DNA of 45,392 nucleotides from Gracilaria domingensis (GCA_022539475.1 VCMS01000379.1:1-45392), one strand, 5' to 3'. Counted from the first letter of the stretch, positions 12,150 to 22,476 are shown. A program made the numbers and translations. Notes: generated from the letters alone by a model not told the origin.

Positions 12150-14026
12150 ATCTTGACATCTGAACTCTCTTGTCAAGGACGATACCCTCCTAATCGTCTC
12201 AAAGAAAGCATAGGGATGGAAGAGGTATGTCTATCGCGAGTTTCGTGATTTAGTGTTTCTTGGAATTTGTCGCGGCTTTCTCCTTGTAACCATATCTTAA
12301 GGTGAGCTTAAGACACCCCGATTGAATCAGAGAGGCCAGAAGTTGAAGCCGTCAATGTAATTAAACGTTCCTTTCCTATTGTTTGCATCCATCCCTTTTG
12401 TGATGAGTTGCTCTTTAGAAATCTAAGCGACTGATCTTACCCTTCAAGGTCCGACGCATAAGTATTGCTTCGGAGCAGTGTCGACGGCCATTCTACTGCA
12501 TCTGAATCACAAAAACAAGTCATCAGGTTTCAGGAGGAACGGAATTCGATTCACATGCGCTTTAAGATCTAGTTTCTGCTTCGACAGAGTGTGTAGTCGG
12601 GTCTGGTAACGAGAAAAAGCTTTCTACTCAGGACACTTCCAGGGGCCAGCACCAAGCACGCAGGCACAAAACTCAGCGAAGGTACTGTGCGCGGTGTGGG
12701 TGGCGAAAGGCGACAGCTGGAGAGCGGAAGCCTGACCAAGGAATGAATGACTGCGATGCGTGTCCTGAGGCACAGGCTCAGGACCTGAGCGTGTGAGCAC
12801 TGCCAGTGCTTTACGGAGAACTTGTGCCCGAAATAGAAGCTTTCATCTTGAGATTTCAATCCCATTTACTGACTTGTTTCATCTGTTTCGATAACCGAAA
12901 GGCTTTCTGCTATCGAATCAGACGGTTCGTACCGTCGTAAATCGCGTTTACTTTTAATACCTTACTGTCATCTAGCAGTTGTCAATGGTTGACATCTACG
13001 AAGATGTCATTGAGCCGCCCTTGTGCTCATGGTGGCTCATTCCAATCCATTTTCAAATGTAGAGACAAAAAGGTTTCAAGATTATTCTCTTAGAGCGATC
13101 TTTATTGTTTCGTAACTGCGGGACAAGTACGGGCACTTGAAATGCCTTAACTAGAAAAAGATATCGCATGAGTAGAAAACGGTAAAGGAAGGAAGATAGG
13201 CGGTAGCGAGGAAGGATTGACACTAAGATGTAGCTGCAGCAGCGCGACGTAAGCGGACTCGGCAATATCGCTCTTCCGGCCAAAACTTCCGTTGTTGCCC
13301 GATAGATCAGCTTCCTGGTTCCGGAAATTCAAAACGTTGCAAACGCATTTGGCCGAATAATCATTGCGCATATTATTGAACATGTGAGCCCTTGTCATGT
13401 TTCCCACATTAAGACGGTAAGCCAAAGCATGTATCGGTGGGTATCTTTGGGATATATCTGTGGGTATCTTTGGAATGGATCCCAGTTTAATTGCGCGATG
13501 CCTTCTAAACACGACTTGGTATGAACAACAAAACTCAAATTCATCGAGCAGAATGTGAATGCCAGAATACTGATTCCTCGTCTTTTTGACTCCTTGCGGC
13601 AAACATTACAGGGGGTATTCGGGATGTGATACTGCATGGCGATCAAAACCAAAACCCGCATTCACTGCTGGCACTAAGAAGAGAGTATAAACGCAGTGTC
13701 CGCGAGCATCAAAGCCTGCTGCCGTGGGTTGATACCCAAGTGACACCTCCGTTTTCCTCCGTCAACAAACTATGAGTCATCTGGTAGGAAGGGCTTCGAA
13801 TGTAGACTGGTTCGTATACGACATGAACCGACAAACACTGTCAACATTTTAAGTGAAGAACGAATGTAGATAGATGATGAGTGGTCTTCCAGATACGAGG
13901 AGGTGGACGTAAAGATGGGCATGACTTTTCCGATGATCAAAGAAATTCTCAAAGTTTATACTGGCAATAGCAAAAAAATCCTTTAAAAAGCGATTTGACC
14001 GTGGTGCTTTACAACGTGATTACGTC
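12150..14026. other. no confident gene
   Basis: A - frame at 13147-13602 (151 codons) has a Cys/Asn-rich middle but no recognisable domain. A 13-nt direct repeat, TGGGTATCTTTGG, occurs twice within about 35 nt near 13440-13475. Nothing else in this stretch supports a gene. Confidence 0.4.
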
Positions 14027-14081
14027 AAACCAATGTATGCCTCTGGTAAAGAATTTCTTTACCAGAGGCATACATTGGTTT
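14027..14081. repeat. 55-bp perfect palindrome, single-base centre
   Basis: The left arm at 14027-14053 is the exact reverse complement of 14055-14081, with a single T at 14054 between them. Bases just outside do not pair. As single-stranded DNA or RNA it would form a 27-bp hairpin with no real loop. It lies 114 bp left of a hAT-type insertion and is outside it. Confidence 0.95.
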
Positions 14082-14194
14082 ACACAGCACAAAGTTTGGC
14101 CTATTTTGGTTACCCACCGCCAAAGAGGCGGTCGTTGCAATAAGAAATTGACAGATCACCCTTTCCGCCAAAACTTGCGCCATGAACAAATTAG

Positions 14195-14202
14195 ATACCG
14201 GG
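14195..14202. repeat. 8-bp target site duplication (left) ATACCGGG
   Basis: It is identical to 14682-14689 and directly abuts the CAGGG terminus of the insertion. Confidence 0.85.
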
Positions 14203-14681
14203 CAGGGCCGCATTTGTGACTGACTGACTAAGCTAAAAAATGGGTGACTAATGACTGACTGACTACGGTGGTAAAATATATTTAGTCATTTTAGTCATAG
14301 CAAATTTTAGGTTCTTTACGATGGCGTATTGAACGCGGAAGTCTACGTGATACTGCATTACAAGCATATTCACAAAAGTTAGAAGTCTGTTGCACGAAAT
14401 TAAACTCAAAGGTTTTCAAAATATTGTTTTAAAACATCCAATTTATTTCGATTTTTTGTTACAAGTAAGCTTAAAGACGATTACGTAGCGCAGACTACTA
14501 TTTTAAATCATGGTAAATGCACCGAAGGTTCTTTGGTGGACGCCATTGCGTGCTAAGTTGCTAAAACTGAGCAAAAATATATTTGAAAGCTTTTAATGAC
14601 TAACATGACTGACTAACTGATTTTTTGTTGTGACTAGTGACTAGGGGAAACTAAATTTAGTCAGTCACAAATACGCCCCTG
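14203..14681. mobile_element. non-autonomous hAT-type element (MITE), 479 bp
   Basis: The left end reads CAGGGCCGCATTTGTGACTG. The right end, read on -, begins CAGGGGCGTATTTGTGACTG. The inverted repeats match at 21 of 23 positions, then dissolve into GACTGACTGACTA repeats on both sides. The CAGGG termini and an exact 8-bp target duplication (ATACCGGG) are the hallmarks of hAT transposons. No coding frame lies inside, so it must be mobilised in trans. The intact duplication and near-identical ends suggest a fairly recent insertion. Confidence 0.85.
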
Positions 14682-14689
14682 ATACCGGG
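14682..14689. repeat. 8-bp target site duplication (right) ATACCGGG
   Basis: This is the partner of 14195-14202 and flanks the right end of the hAT-type element. Confidence 0.85.
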
Positions 14690-14929
14690 TCCCGGAAATA
14701 CCATTCCCTTTCCATTTCGACCGTTCATCTTTGTCCATTGCCAACATCAGTCACATCGAAATGAACAAAGAAATGACAAAAGGAGTCACTCTTACCTATC
14801 GACCTAATCACAGCGGCACATTTGGGGTTTCGATTCCACCAAGCGCCGAAATGTCCCTGTTCTATCGAAAGGGAACAAAATGCTCAGTATGCAGATAAAG
14901 GAATAGCATTTGGTGATGATTTACCATAA

Positions 14930-15262
14930 GTGATTGGAAAAGAGAAGTTCCTACGTCTTTCGTCGCTGCTGGAGAGCGAGTTATCTGATGATCTTTCTGA
15001 GGGTGAGGTTAATGAACCGCCGACTGAATTTGAAGAAATAATCGATGATGACGCGATGGAACGTCTCTCTCTTCGTCTGGACTTCCATTACTATATTCAC
15101 GGACGAAAATCAGGTTCAAAAGAATCAATTCGAAAACGGCCAGACTGTATGCTGTGTGAAAAGGAGGACGTGAAATATGATCCATTAGTTTGCGCGCATT
15201 TTTTATTCCGTTTTTCACAGGATTGTAGCTGTGACACTATGATTGCTAGATTATTTGAGTAA
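14930..15262 (+). pseudogene. probable Harbinger-like transposase N-terminal fragment
   Basis: The frame of 110 codons starts at a GTG and has no ATG nearby. An acidic lead (SELSDDLSEGEVNEPP) is followed by YIHGRKSGSKESIRKRPDC, then DPLVCAHFLFRFS and MIARLFE. This order resembles the start of PIF/Harbinger transposases (basic GR.PGS segment, then D.PV....F..RFRM...LF..IV). It is not continuous with the C-terminal remnant at 9400, which lies upstream, so it is a separate fragment. An N-terminal part of another DDE family remains possible. Confidence 0.4.
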
Positions 15263-16349
15263 TTTACGTCAGAAATTTATCGACTCGGCAAATATACGTT
15301 CCGAAAGGGTGATGTTGGAAGTTAAATGGAGTTTTTGAGCACAAAGAAGAAAACACAATGGATGCGTGTGAATGCTTCTGCTATGCAGTTATGTTGGTTT
15401 AATAAAAACAAATAAGATATTTTGAGTATCCGGTTTTTTGCGATACTAACGGCGAGGAGACAATGCGACATGTCGCTTTGTCAAATCAGAGATTAAGGGA
15501 AGCTAGGCTTCTCTGAAAAGGGGACCGCAAAGCTCTATAAAATTTGAGAGCCTTGCCATCCCATTTCTACAGGAAAATATAAAGATAATTCTGTTTACCT
15601 GATATATTTTTTGTCGAAGAGTATGAAATATCGTGTTACAAAAGGACTTCACTCACTAAACTGCTGCAAAATGAACAAAAAATTGTTGATATCTAAAGAT
15701 TGTCTGAAACGTACGAAACGAACATTGAAGTAGAATAGGCTTTTCGAAAACGAATTAAAATTTGAACTATTTTGGTTAACAGCTTGTACGTCGAGAGTAA
15801 TTAACATGTGTCTTTTCAAAATCCTATTACTTGTATTCAAAGAAAATGATATCGTCGGTAATCGACATGGTTTCTGTCCACACATGATTCGCATCTTGTT
15901 CACAATTATATTTGAAAAGCACTCTAAACACATAACACACATCAGCATGTTAGTGATGCCATCTAAAAAAACATTCAACTAATGCTGTTTAAAAGAATAG
16001 CTTATGCATTTTTCAAGTAAGACAGTAGTTAAAAAATACATTTAAATTTTATTAATAGTTTTATTAGCTTTCATGGGTAATATACAACCAGAAATATATG
16101 CTTGGTTTGGCACAAACGATTCTAAATCTCTGTTAATGGAGTTGTAGAGACAGAAAAGCGAAAAAAAGTCCACAGTACAACCCAGTAAGTTTTGTTTTTG
16201 TTTAGGCAGGGTTTTGCTTCACCCATTTCAAATCCTGCCAGACAACGCAAATATTGATAACATTGGAATTGAGTTGATCCAATTGCAAAGAAACTGCAAA
16301 AACAGGAAAAATGCGCCGTGTGATATGGCGCATAGTTTCAATAGCTTTT
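15263..16349. other. AT-rich stretch without a recognisable gene
   Basis: The only long frame (15649-15978, -) is of low complexity and unassigned. No repeats shared with the rest of the window were noticed until repeat A1 begins at 16350. Confidence 0.5.
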
Positions 16350-16526
16350 ATGGCATTTCAAACGCAGTGAAGAAGTTAATTTATTTCAGCAGTCGATTTG
16401 GGAGGCAAGAAAACATACAAGCTGCGCAGAACCGATCTGATCGCCTTCATCGTCAGATCGTTCTTCGCCATCTCTCGTTTTCTTGCCTCCACCTTTTGAA
16501 GCGCTACTGTACGCTTCCTTTCTTTT
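16350..16526. repeat. split direct repeat A1
   Basis: It is nearly identical to A2 (21789-21965), with scattered substitutions. It contains an inverted repeat, GGAGGCAAGAAAAC at 16401-16414 against GTTTTCTTGCCTCC at 16477-16490. A second inner pair (GATCTGA and TCAGATC) makes a long two-part hairpin. Confidence 0.85.
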
Positions 16527-16799
16527 ACCGTTAACCCCCTTTTTGCCTTAGGCCGAATGGATCTCCCTCAGGTTTGTCCATCATCGGTTTCTGCGGAGTT
16601 GATGCTTCGCGCCTTTGCACTTGACCCATAACAAACTTGTCTAGCTCCTACTGCTAGTCCGCTTCACCCCTTCCAGGATCCACTGCACGCAGAACCTGCT
16701 TGCCACCACTCCGATGCACCTCAGATATTCCACTCTAGTTCTACTCTCCGCGACTCTAACTGCTCGCTACATCAACTTTCGGGTTTTGTCGACCCCTTC

Positions 16800-18121
16800 A
16801 TGCCAAGGAACTCCAGAAACTTTGTAAAGGCCGACGTGTTCTTCGAAGTAAATACGCTCATTGCAGAAAATTTGAAAATACCAATCAGACACAAGTACTC
16901 AGTAGCTTAGACTAGATTTCTCTCCTCGTCTATCGGACGCAGCATTACGAACCTCCCAATAGACCATATGCTTGCCATATACATCCAGCAGTGCTTCACT
17001 ACAGATAGCAGCCCAAGGAAAAGACAGGAAATGTTCAATCTTGTATGCCAACTTCTCATTATGATACCAACGCTAAAAGCAAACCTCGGCCTAACCAAAA
17101 GATGTTTAGAAGGCTGGAAACACCTCAAGCGAGCTCAATCTTCCGCTCCACTTACTCGAGAAATGACGCTCGCCTTTGCTTGGGAGCTGATGAACTCCGG
17201 AAAATCTGATGTGGCCGCCATTCTGTTGCTCTCGTACGCCGCACTTCTCAGATCAAAGGAAGCGCTTGCTCTCAAGTGGGAGAACATGGCTCTTCCAGGT
17301 GATGTTCGACTATCTTCTTACGGACCGCATACCGCCGGCGTAAATATAATTGACGGCAAAACAGCACAACGAACTGGTCGCCTTCAGTTTGTTCCCATTC
17401 GCGATCCAGAAATTATCTCCTTTCTCATCTATTACAGAGCTGCAAACCCCTCGCATACCCACTTGTCTCCACATCTACGATATCCCAGCTATCTATCGCA
17501 AATTAAGAAGACTGCGGAAAGCTTTCAGATGTCTCACTCTAAACTCACTCCCCACTCTGCTCGCATAGGCAAAGCAACCGACGATTACATTAATAGACTT
17601 TCTGTATAACAAATTGCCATCAATGGACGTTGGAGATCCTTAAACTCCCTCCGGTACTATCTTGACAACGGAAAATCCTGGCTTCTTAACCTTGACATTC
17701 CCCCACTTCAGCGCGCAAGAATCCGCGACAGCGCTCAAAGCCTTCAGATAGCTCTACGCTTTCCCTGGTCTCCCCACGGAGCTGCTCAGTGCGGAGCTCC
17801 AGTCCATTCAAACGTCTCTCCGCTTCTTATAACGGCTCAATCGGCATCATCGCCGTCAACGCATCTCACGGGCCTATATCCCCACCCCCTCCTTTCCATT
17901 CCTGCTCTGCTCTACGCCGCCCCACCGTACACGGTATATCCCTTTCGTTCAAGAATCCGCTTTGATCCTACAAGATATGGCTTCACCCAATCCTCATCCT
18001 TCCAATCACCCATCCCTGCCCACCACCAACTCCATTCAGCCTCCCATCTTCCCGCAACCATCATCATCCTTTCCTACTTCTTCCGCCCCGCCCGCCGTCT
18101 CGATCGCCGTACCGAACCTTA
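16800..18121 (+). pseudogene. tyrosine recombinase of the YR retrotransposon
   Basis: One frame runs from the ATG at 16800 to about 18121, with two in-frame stops: TAG at 16908-16910 and TAA at 17607-17609. The N-terminal part resembles the SAM-like core-binding domain (IGRSITNLPIDHMLAIYIQQC). Catalytic landmarks are the first Arg in LLRSKEALALKW (about 17250), the His-x-x-Arg box in LTPHSARIGKATDD (about 17553-17562) and, after the TAA, GRWRSLNSLRYYL with the nucleophilic Tyr (about 17654). So the second stop separates the Tyr from the rest of the active site. The enzyme would integrate a circular DNA copy at the repeat core. The frame overlaps the start of the gag-like gene. Its upstream position is unusual for the superfamily. 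Confidence 0.8.
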
Positions 18122-19452
18122 GCTTCCAACCCTCCAATCATCAGTCCAACCCTTCCCACGCAGTTTCCTCCAGGGCTGTTCAGTCTCTACAGCCAGCCTC
18201 TGCTGCTCCGGTCAGTGACGTCCCGCCGCCTCCACCCGTAGAGGATATTAAGTACGGTCAACTAGGATCTGTTTCCCCGATCTTTATATGTACTCAGCTT
18301 TCGAACGGTCAGTTGCTCTCCATCACGCAGTCCGCTCCAGCCAACTCTCGCACTACATTCGGCCCCTTTCCGTCGAAGCAACAGCTGCTTGCCGATGTAT
18401 TCCGCCTCAGAGACCTCGAGACCCACGTTTTTACGTCTGCCCTGGGCGTCGCCAAACAGAACTTACAGAAGCTTATGCAGCTCACTCCGGATGAAGTACT
18501 CAACATGGCCAGCCAGCACGGCCAAGAGCTCATTGAACTCATGAAGTCCGCAGTGGAAGCGGATCCTAAACTTTCTCCTCGTACGATTCCGGCCAATCCT
18601 CACCAAGCAGCCTCCATTGCTGTATCCTGGATTTTCGCCGCATATCGCAGCATCAACCCTCCCAAGCAACAGACTATCTCCCAAGTCCCCCGGACGAGAG
18701 TCCCTAATCCTATCGGAAGGCTTCTAGCAGTACCCTCAAACCCACTCCCATCACAGCCTAATCCCATTCATGACGATACGTTCGATGAAGACGACCAATG
18801 CACCGCGACGAAAATCAAGAAGGAAATCGTTGTCCCCAAGAGTTTTTCCATCGGAATATCCAACGCAAACGAGTCTACGCTAATGCATTATCCGGGAAAG
18901 GGACTCACCTCCATCACGCTCAGAGTGCACGAGTTTATCGGTCCCTCAATCCTTGCCACAATGATATCCTCCGGAACAGACATCCCAACCTTTCTCCAGC
19001 AAAAGTTCCAGCATTGGAAGCGCACCACAAGCGGACAGCCTTTCTCTACAGAAGTGGAAGCCTTGACCCTCGGCAGGCTCATTCATTTGGAAATCCTGAT
19101 CCACGACACACCCAAACAGGCCCTCGAACAGAGACCATCTCTAGAGGTTGCCCTGCGCAGGCTTTATGCGATTCTTCATGTCCAAGAGTCGATGTCAACC
19201 GGAGTCCATCACGACTATAAAGACGCTTGGGAGAAAGTCGAACACATTCTCGAAGTCGTCCCGCAAGGAACAGTCAGGTCGCAGGAGCTAGACGAGCATA
19301 TAACCAAACACATCTCCCTGAAGAAGAAGAGATTCATCGGCATCAAGTCGATTCAAGACTTTCGTGCGAAGAAACGCCAGCTTCGAACCCCTCGCAGCGC
19401 CAAAGCGAGCGAACGGAAGAAAAGCGCAAACGACCGTCCGAACCACAACTGA
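17977..19452 (+). CDS. gag-like protein of the YR retrotransposon
   Basis: The frame is intact, 491 codons from the ATG at 17977 (MASPNPHPSNHPS). The first 110 residues are Pro/Ser/Asn-rich and disordered. About 120-235 are helical (LLADVFRLRDLETHVF, LTPDEVLNMASQHGQEL). About 280-420 form a second helical block, and the last 60 residues are strongly basic (KKKRFIGIKSIQDFRAKKRQ). No CCHC knuckle is present. Position before RT, a basic tail and helical content fit a capsid-like protein, as in DIRS gag proteins, but I see no sequence signature that proves it. It is the only undamaged frame in the element. Confidence 0.55.
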   Translation: MASPNPHPSNHPSLPTTNSIQPPIFPQPSSSFPTSSAPPAVSIAVPNLSFQPSNHQSNPSHAVSSRAVQSLQPASAAPVSDVPPPPPVEDIKYGQLGSVSPIFICTQLSNGQLLSITQSAPANSRTTFGPFPSKQQLLADVFRLRDLETHVFTSALGVAKQNLQKLMQLTPDEVLNMASQHGQELIELMKSAVEADPKLSPRTIPANPHQAASIAVSWIFAAYRSINPPKQQTISQVPRTRVPNPIGRLLAVPSNPLPSQPNPIHDDTFDEDDQCTATKIKKEIVVPKSFSIGISNANESTLMHYPGKGLTSITLRVHEFIGPSILATMISSGTDIPTFLQQKFQHWKRTTSGQPFSTEVEALTLGRLIHLEILIHDTPKQALEQRPSLEVALRRLYAILHVQESMSTGVHHDYKDAWEKVEHILEVVPQGTVRSQELDEHITKHISLKKKRFIGIKSIQDFRAKKRQLRTPRSAKASERKKSANDRPNHN

Positions 19453-21607
19453 GATCGATCAAACGCAGCAACAACATCTTCCCCATCCCCCATCTTCCCA
19501 TCACCTCGAGAAAACATTACTCAGCAAACGTTGCTCTAGATACCCTCTGTAACCTTTATCACGGCCCCAATCTACCTTCCTCTGAGGAAACCAGCGGTAG
19601 CCCCCCTCCTTCTGCATCTCAATGCGCTGCGCAGAGCACAGTCTTCGCGCTTTCCTCATTGCATCAATCTGCATCAAATCCCAACCTCCCGTCATCTTCA
19701 TACAACCATCTTTCCGATTCATACAACCTTCCTGGAGATCTTTTGCCCTACTTCAACGATCCCGAGGCTAGCTTCGAGCGCGGAATTTTTAAGAGAATCG
19801 AGCCTGATCGAATCGCCCTGCCCTCCAACAAACCCCTGCCTGATCCGTCAAACGCGCTGGAGTGGGTTAATCGAATGCCCCAAGAGCTGCAGCCTCTTTT
19901 TCCTTCTACTGGCCAGTCTCCTCTAGAAGCTCACTTATTTGAAGCCCTTCTTTCGAACAATGAAAAGCTTTCTCTTCAATCGCTTCCGAAGCCAATTACT
20001 CATACTACACCACAGAAATATCTCAAACTTGTCTCGCTTTTGCACTCAGCAGGAATGGTTAACTGGACTATCGTACAAGACGAGTCCCCGAGCTACACCC
20101 GTCTAGCTGACGTCATTCAGCTCACCCTCTTCTCAGTGACCAAGTCTCAGGACAGCGACAGATTAATTTCCTGGCCAAGAATCCAGAACCAGCTTCTCGA
20201 CGATCCACCACACACATCGCTCCCTGACCCCGGGCTGTTCTCTTCCATCCAAGCCAGCGGGAATATTTCAGGCTTTTACTTCGATATCGCAAACATGTTT
20301 CACAACATCACACTTCCTCTTTCTCTTTCTCTCATTTTCCCCCTTCCGAAAGTGCGTGCAAGACATCTTCCACCGCGTGTTCTTCTCGAAATTACTGCGA
20401 AACTTGGACAACACATTCCCGGTAACTTACTCTCCGGCCGTGCCAGGCATCTATGCCAATGGGTTTCAAATGGTCAGTCTTTGTCAGCCATACCTTCGCC
20501 CAAAGCCTACTGCATCAATCCTTCCATATATTTCGTCAATCAAATCTCGCGCTGCCCTCTCCGATGTCCCTCATTTCCTTCACTCGGGAACAAGTGCCTT
20601 TCCTCATTTCCCGTACCAGCCCTCTTCTGCTTCACATTATTGACGACATCTCAGTTATTCTCGCCTCATGGAAAGAAAGTGCAGTTCTACTTCTATACAG
20701 GATCATGCGGGTCATTTTCACAGCCGCCAAGCTTCCAATTAAGGAGTCGAAATCGTCTCCCTTCCATCGAGTTGTGAAAGACAATCTAACCTTCATCGGC
20801 TGCACCTGGAACTTCCCGACAAACTACATACACTCTCCAAAGTCAAGACTTGTGGGGCTCCTAAATTGTGTTAACTCACTCTTGTCTTCCTCACACACGG
20901 AGGAAGTCAAGTGACTTTCTATTCTCGGCAAACTAATATGGCACTCCTTACTGAATCGTCCACTACTTTCCTGCCTTTCACATGTCTTTCGCGATCCCTA
21001 TCTGCTTCCCACGTTTCAGATATCCAGGGAAATGAAGCTCGAAGTTCTGAAACTAAGCCGATTACTTCCCCTGGCCGCCGCGTACCCATCTCTGCCAGTA
21101 TCTACTTTGGTCGTCACATTCGACGCCTCACCGGAAGCTGGAGCCGTTTTGTATGCTTACCTTTCTCAGCCCACTGCCGAGTTACTGTGGCGAATATCGC
21201 AGAAGACGAAACACCATTCCCGCCAGCATCCCAAACCGTATGCAACTCTTCTGTCCTAGAAAGAGCGTATTTATCGAAACATTTCGTGGACAACAGCTTT
21301 TGTTCATAAGTGGGGTACCCAAGAGCACATTAATTGTCTTGAAGTCGCCACCGCTGTTCTTGCTCTGAAGTGGGTAGCGTCAAACTGTATTACAAACTGT
21401 CGTGTAATCTTCTTCACCGATTCAATGGTAACACTCGGGGCAATGAACAAAGGAAGTTCATCGTCTGTTCTTATACTCTTGCGATGTCGTCGCTTCGCAG
21501 CATTGAGCATTGCCTTTAATATACGTGTCTGCTTTATTCAAATTTGTTCGGAGCTGAATGCAGCTGATGGAGCTTCGTGTTCTACATCGGTTATTGATCA
21601 ATCTTGA
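19453..21607 (+). pseudogene. reverse transcriptase and RNase H of the YR retrotransposon
   Basis: RT begins in the frame open from 19227 to about 20340, with VTKSQDSDRLISWPR (about 20140) and the catalytic FYFDIANMFHN (about 20277). It then shifts twice (about 20330-20355 and 20440) into the frame holding MGFKWSVFVSH (20456) and the catalytic IIDDISVI (about 20637). In-frame stops follow at 20912-20914 (TGA) and 21257-21259 (TAG). The same frame carries the DIRS-type connection (LGKLIWHSLLNRPLLS) and RNase H: VVTFDASPEAGAV (about 21107), HINCLEVATAVLALKW (about 21330), FFTDSMVTLGAMNKG (about 21412) and ELNAADGAS (about 21553). RNase H is most like DIRS elements. Gag to RT would need a -1 shift. 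The gene is non-functional here. Confidence 0.85.
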
Positions 21608-21657
21608 GACGTTTGCGCTGCAGATCTAGCATCTTCTACGAAGCTTGCAGTTGGGTT

Positions 21658-21792
21658 GGGTACAGCGTATTTTTTTGGATCTAGCTGTGGGAGAAAGGTA
21701 GTTCTCTTTCTCTCGATGACAAGCAGATGATTGTCATCAAAGCCCCTTTCACCAACAAATAAAGATCACAAATCTTAGGCGAACAATAATGG
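21658..21792. repeat. split direct repeat B1
   Basis: It starts GGGTACAGC and ends GCGAACAATAATGG, and matches B2 (21984-22119) closely. Both contain CAACAAATAAAGATCAC, which includes an AATAAA-type poly(A) signal. Confidence 0.85.
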
Positions 21793-21965
21793 CGTTTCAA
21801 ACGCAGTGAAGAAGTTAATTTATTTCGGCCGTCGATTTGAGGGGCAAGAAAACATACAAGCTGCGCAGAACTGACCTGATCACCTTCATCGTCAGATCGT
21901 TCTTCGCCATCTCTTGTTTTCTTGCCTCCACGGTTTGAAGCGCTACTGTACGCTTCCTTTCTTTT
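21789..21965. repeat. split direct repeat A2
   Basis: This is the second copy of A, starting ATGGCGTTTCAAACGC against ATGGCATTTCAAACGC in A1. It keeps the same long hairpin potential. Confidence 0.85.
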
Positions 21966-21983
21966 CCCTCCCACCCATTTCCC

Positions 21984-22119
21984 GGGTACAGCTGTATCTT
22001 TTTGGATCAAGCTGTGGGAGAAAGGCAGTTGCTTTTCTCTCGATGACAAGCAGATGATTGTCAGCAAAGCCCACTTCACCAACAAATAAAGATCACAAAT
22101 CTTAGGCGAACAATAATGG
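21984..22119. repeat. split direct repeat B2 (right end of the element)
   Basis: This is the second copy of B. It ends in AATAATGG, after which a different dispersed repeat begins (22116 onward). Confidence 0.85.
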
Positions 22120-22476
22120 ATTTTCCGGACGAAGAAGTAGATGTATTGGAAAATTTGGGAACTGTGACTGGATCTTTGCTCGTCCTGCTCGCTGCCAGTT
22201 CTGTACTTATGGAAGTCATCGGAGCGGCAGCGGGCAGTTGACTCCGACCAGCATCGATCCATTACAACCTTCTGCGACTTTGACGAAGGGTCTTCGAGAT
22301 CTGTATTTTTTCCCACCCACCCTCGCCTGTAGCTTTTTTCAGGGACATGACGCATCTTCTAGATGCTCGTGTAGCTAGATTACTTTGTAATCGAGCTGGT
22401 GTTTTTCAGTCTTTACTGAGACACTCTCACCTACACCAAAACAGTAAAGATCGCTCATGGAGCTGTACCCAAGTGA
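22116..22476. repeat. dispersed repeat R, copy a
   Basis: It aligns along its length with 31915-32268 (same strand, diverged, small indels). Shared landmarks are ATGG, TTTTCCGGACGAAGAAGTAG at the left, GAGATCTGT followed by a T run in the middle, and CTACACCAAAACA then GCTGTACCCAAGTGA at the right. No coding frame is shared. Confidence 0.8.

Larger units (their letters stand above)
16350..22119 (+). mobile_element. tyrosine-recombinase (DIRS/Ngaro/PAT-type) retrotransposon with split direct repeats
   Basis: Repeats are arranged A1 (16350-16526), coding region, B1 (21658-21792), A2 (21789-21965), B2 (21984-22119), the A1-B1-A2-B2 layout of PAT and Ngaro elements. Between them lie a tyrosine recombinase (first), a gag-like frame, and RT plus RNase H (last). 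B1 and A2 overlap by ATGG. The same ATGG stands at the left end of A1 and the right end of B2, marking the likely recombination core. The coding region has several stops and frameshifts, so this copy is dead. Characterised DIRS and Ngaro elements place the recombinase at the 3' end. Confidence 0.8.

Noticed and set aside
12569..12865. 98-codon - frame
   Set aside because: Low-information composition, no start context, no domain.
13147..13602. 151-codon - frame as a real gene
   Set aside because: It begins without a convincing ATG context and matches nothing; left as unassigned DNA.
21681..22355. 224-codon - frame across the B and A repeats
   Set aside because: It runs over non-coding terminal repeats and reads the same peptide twice because of the B duplication.
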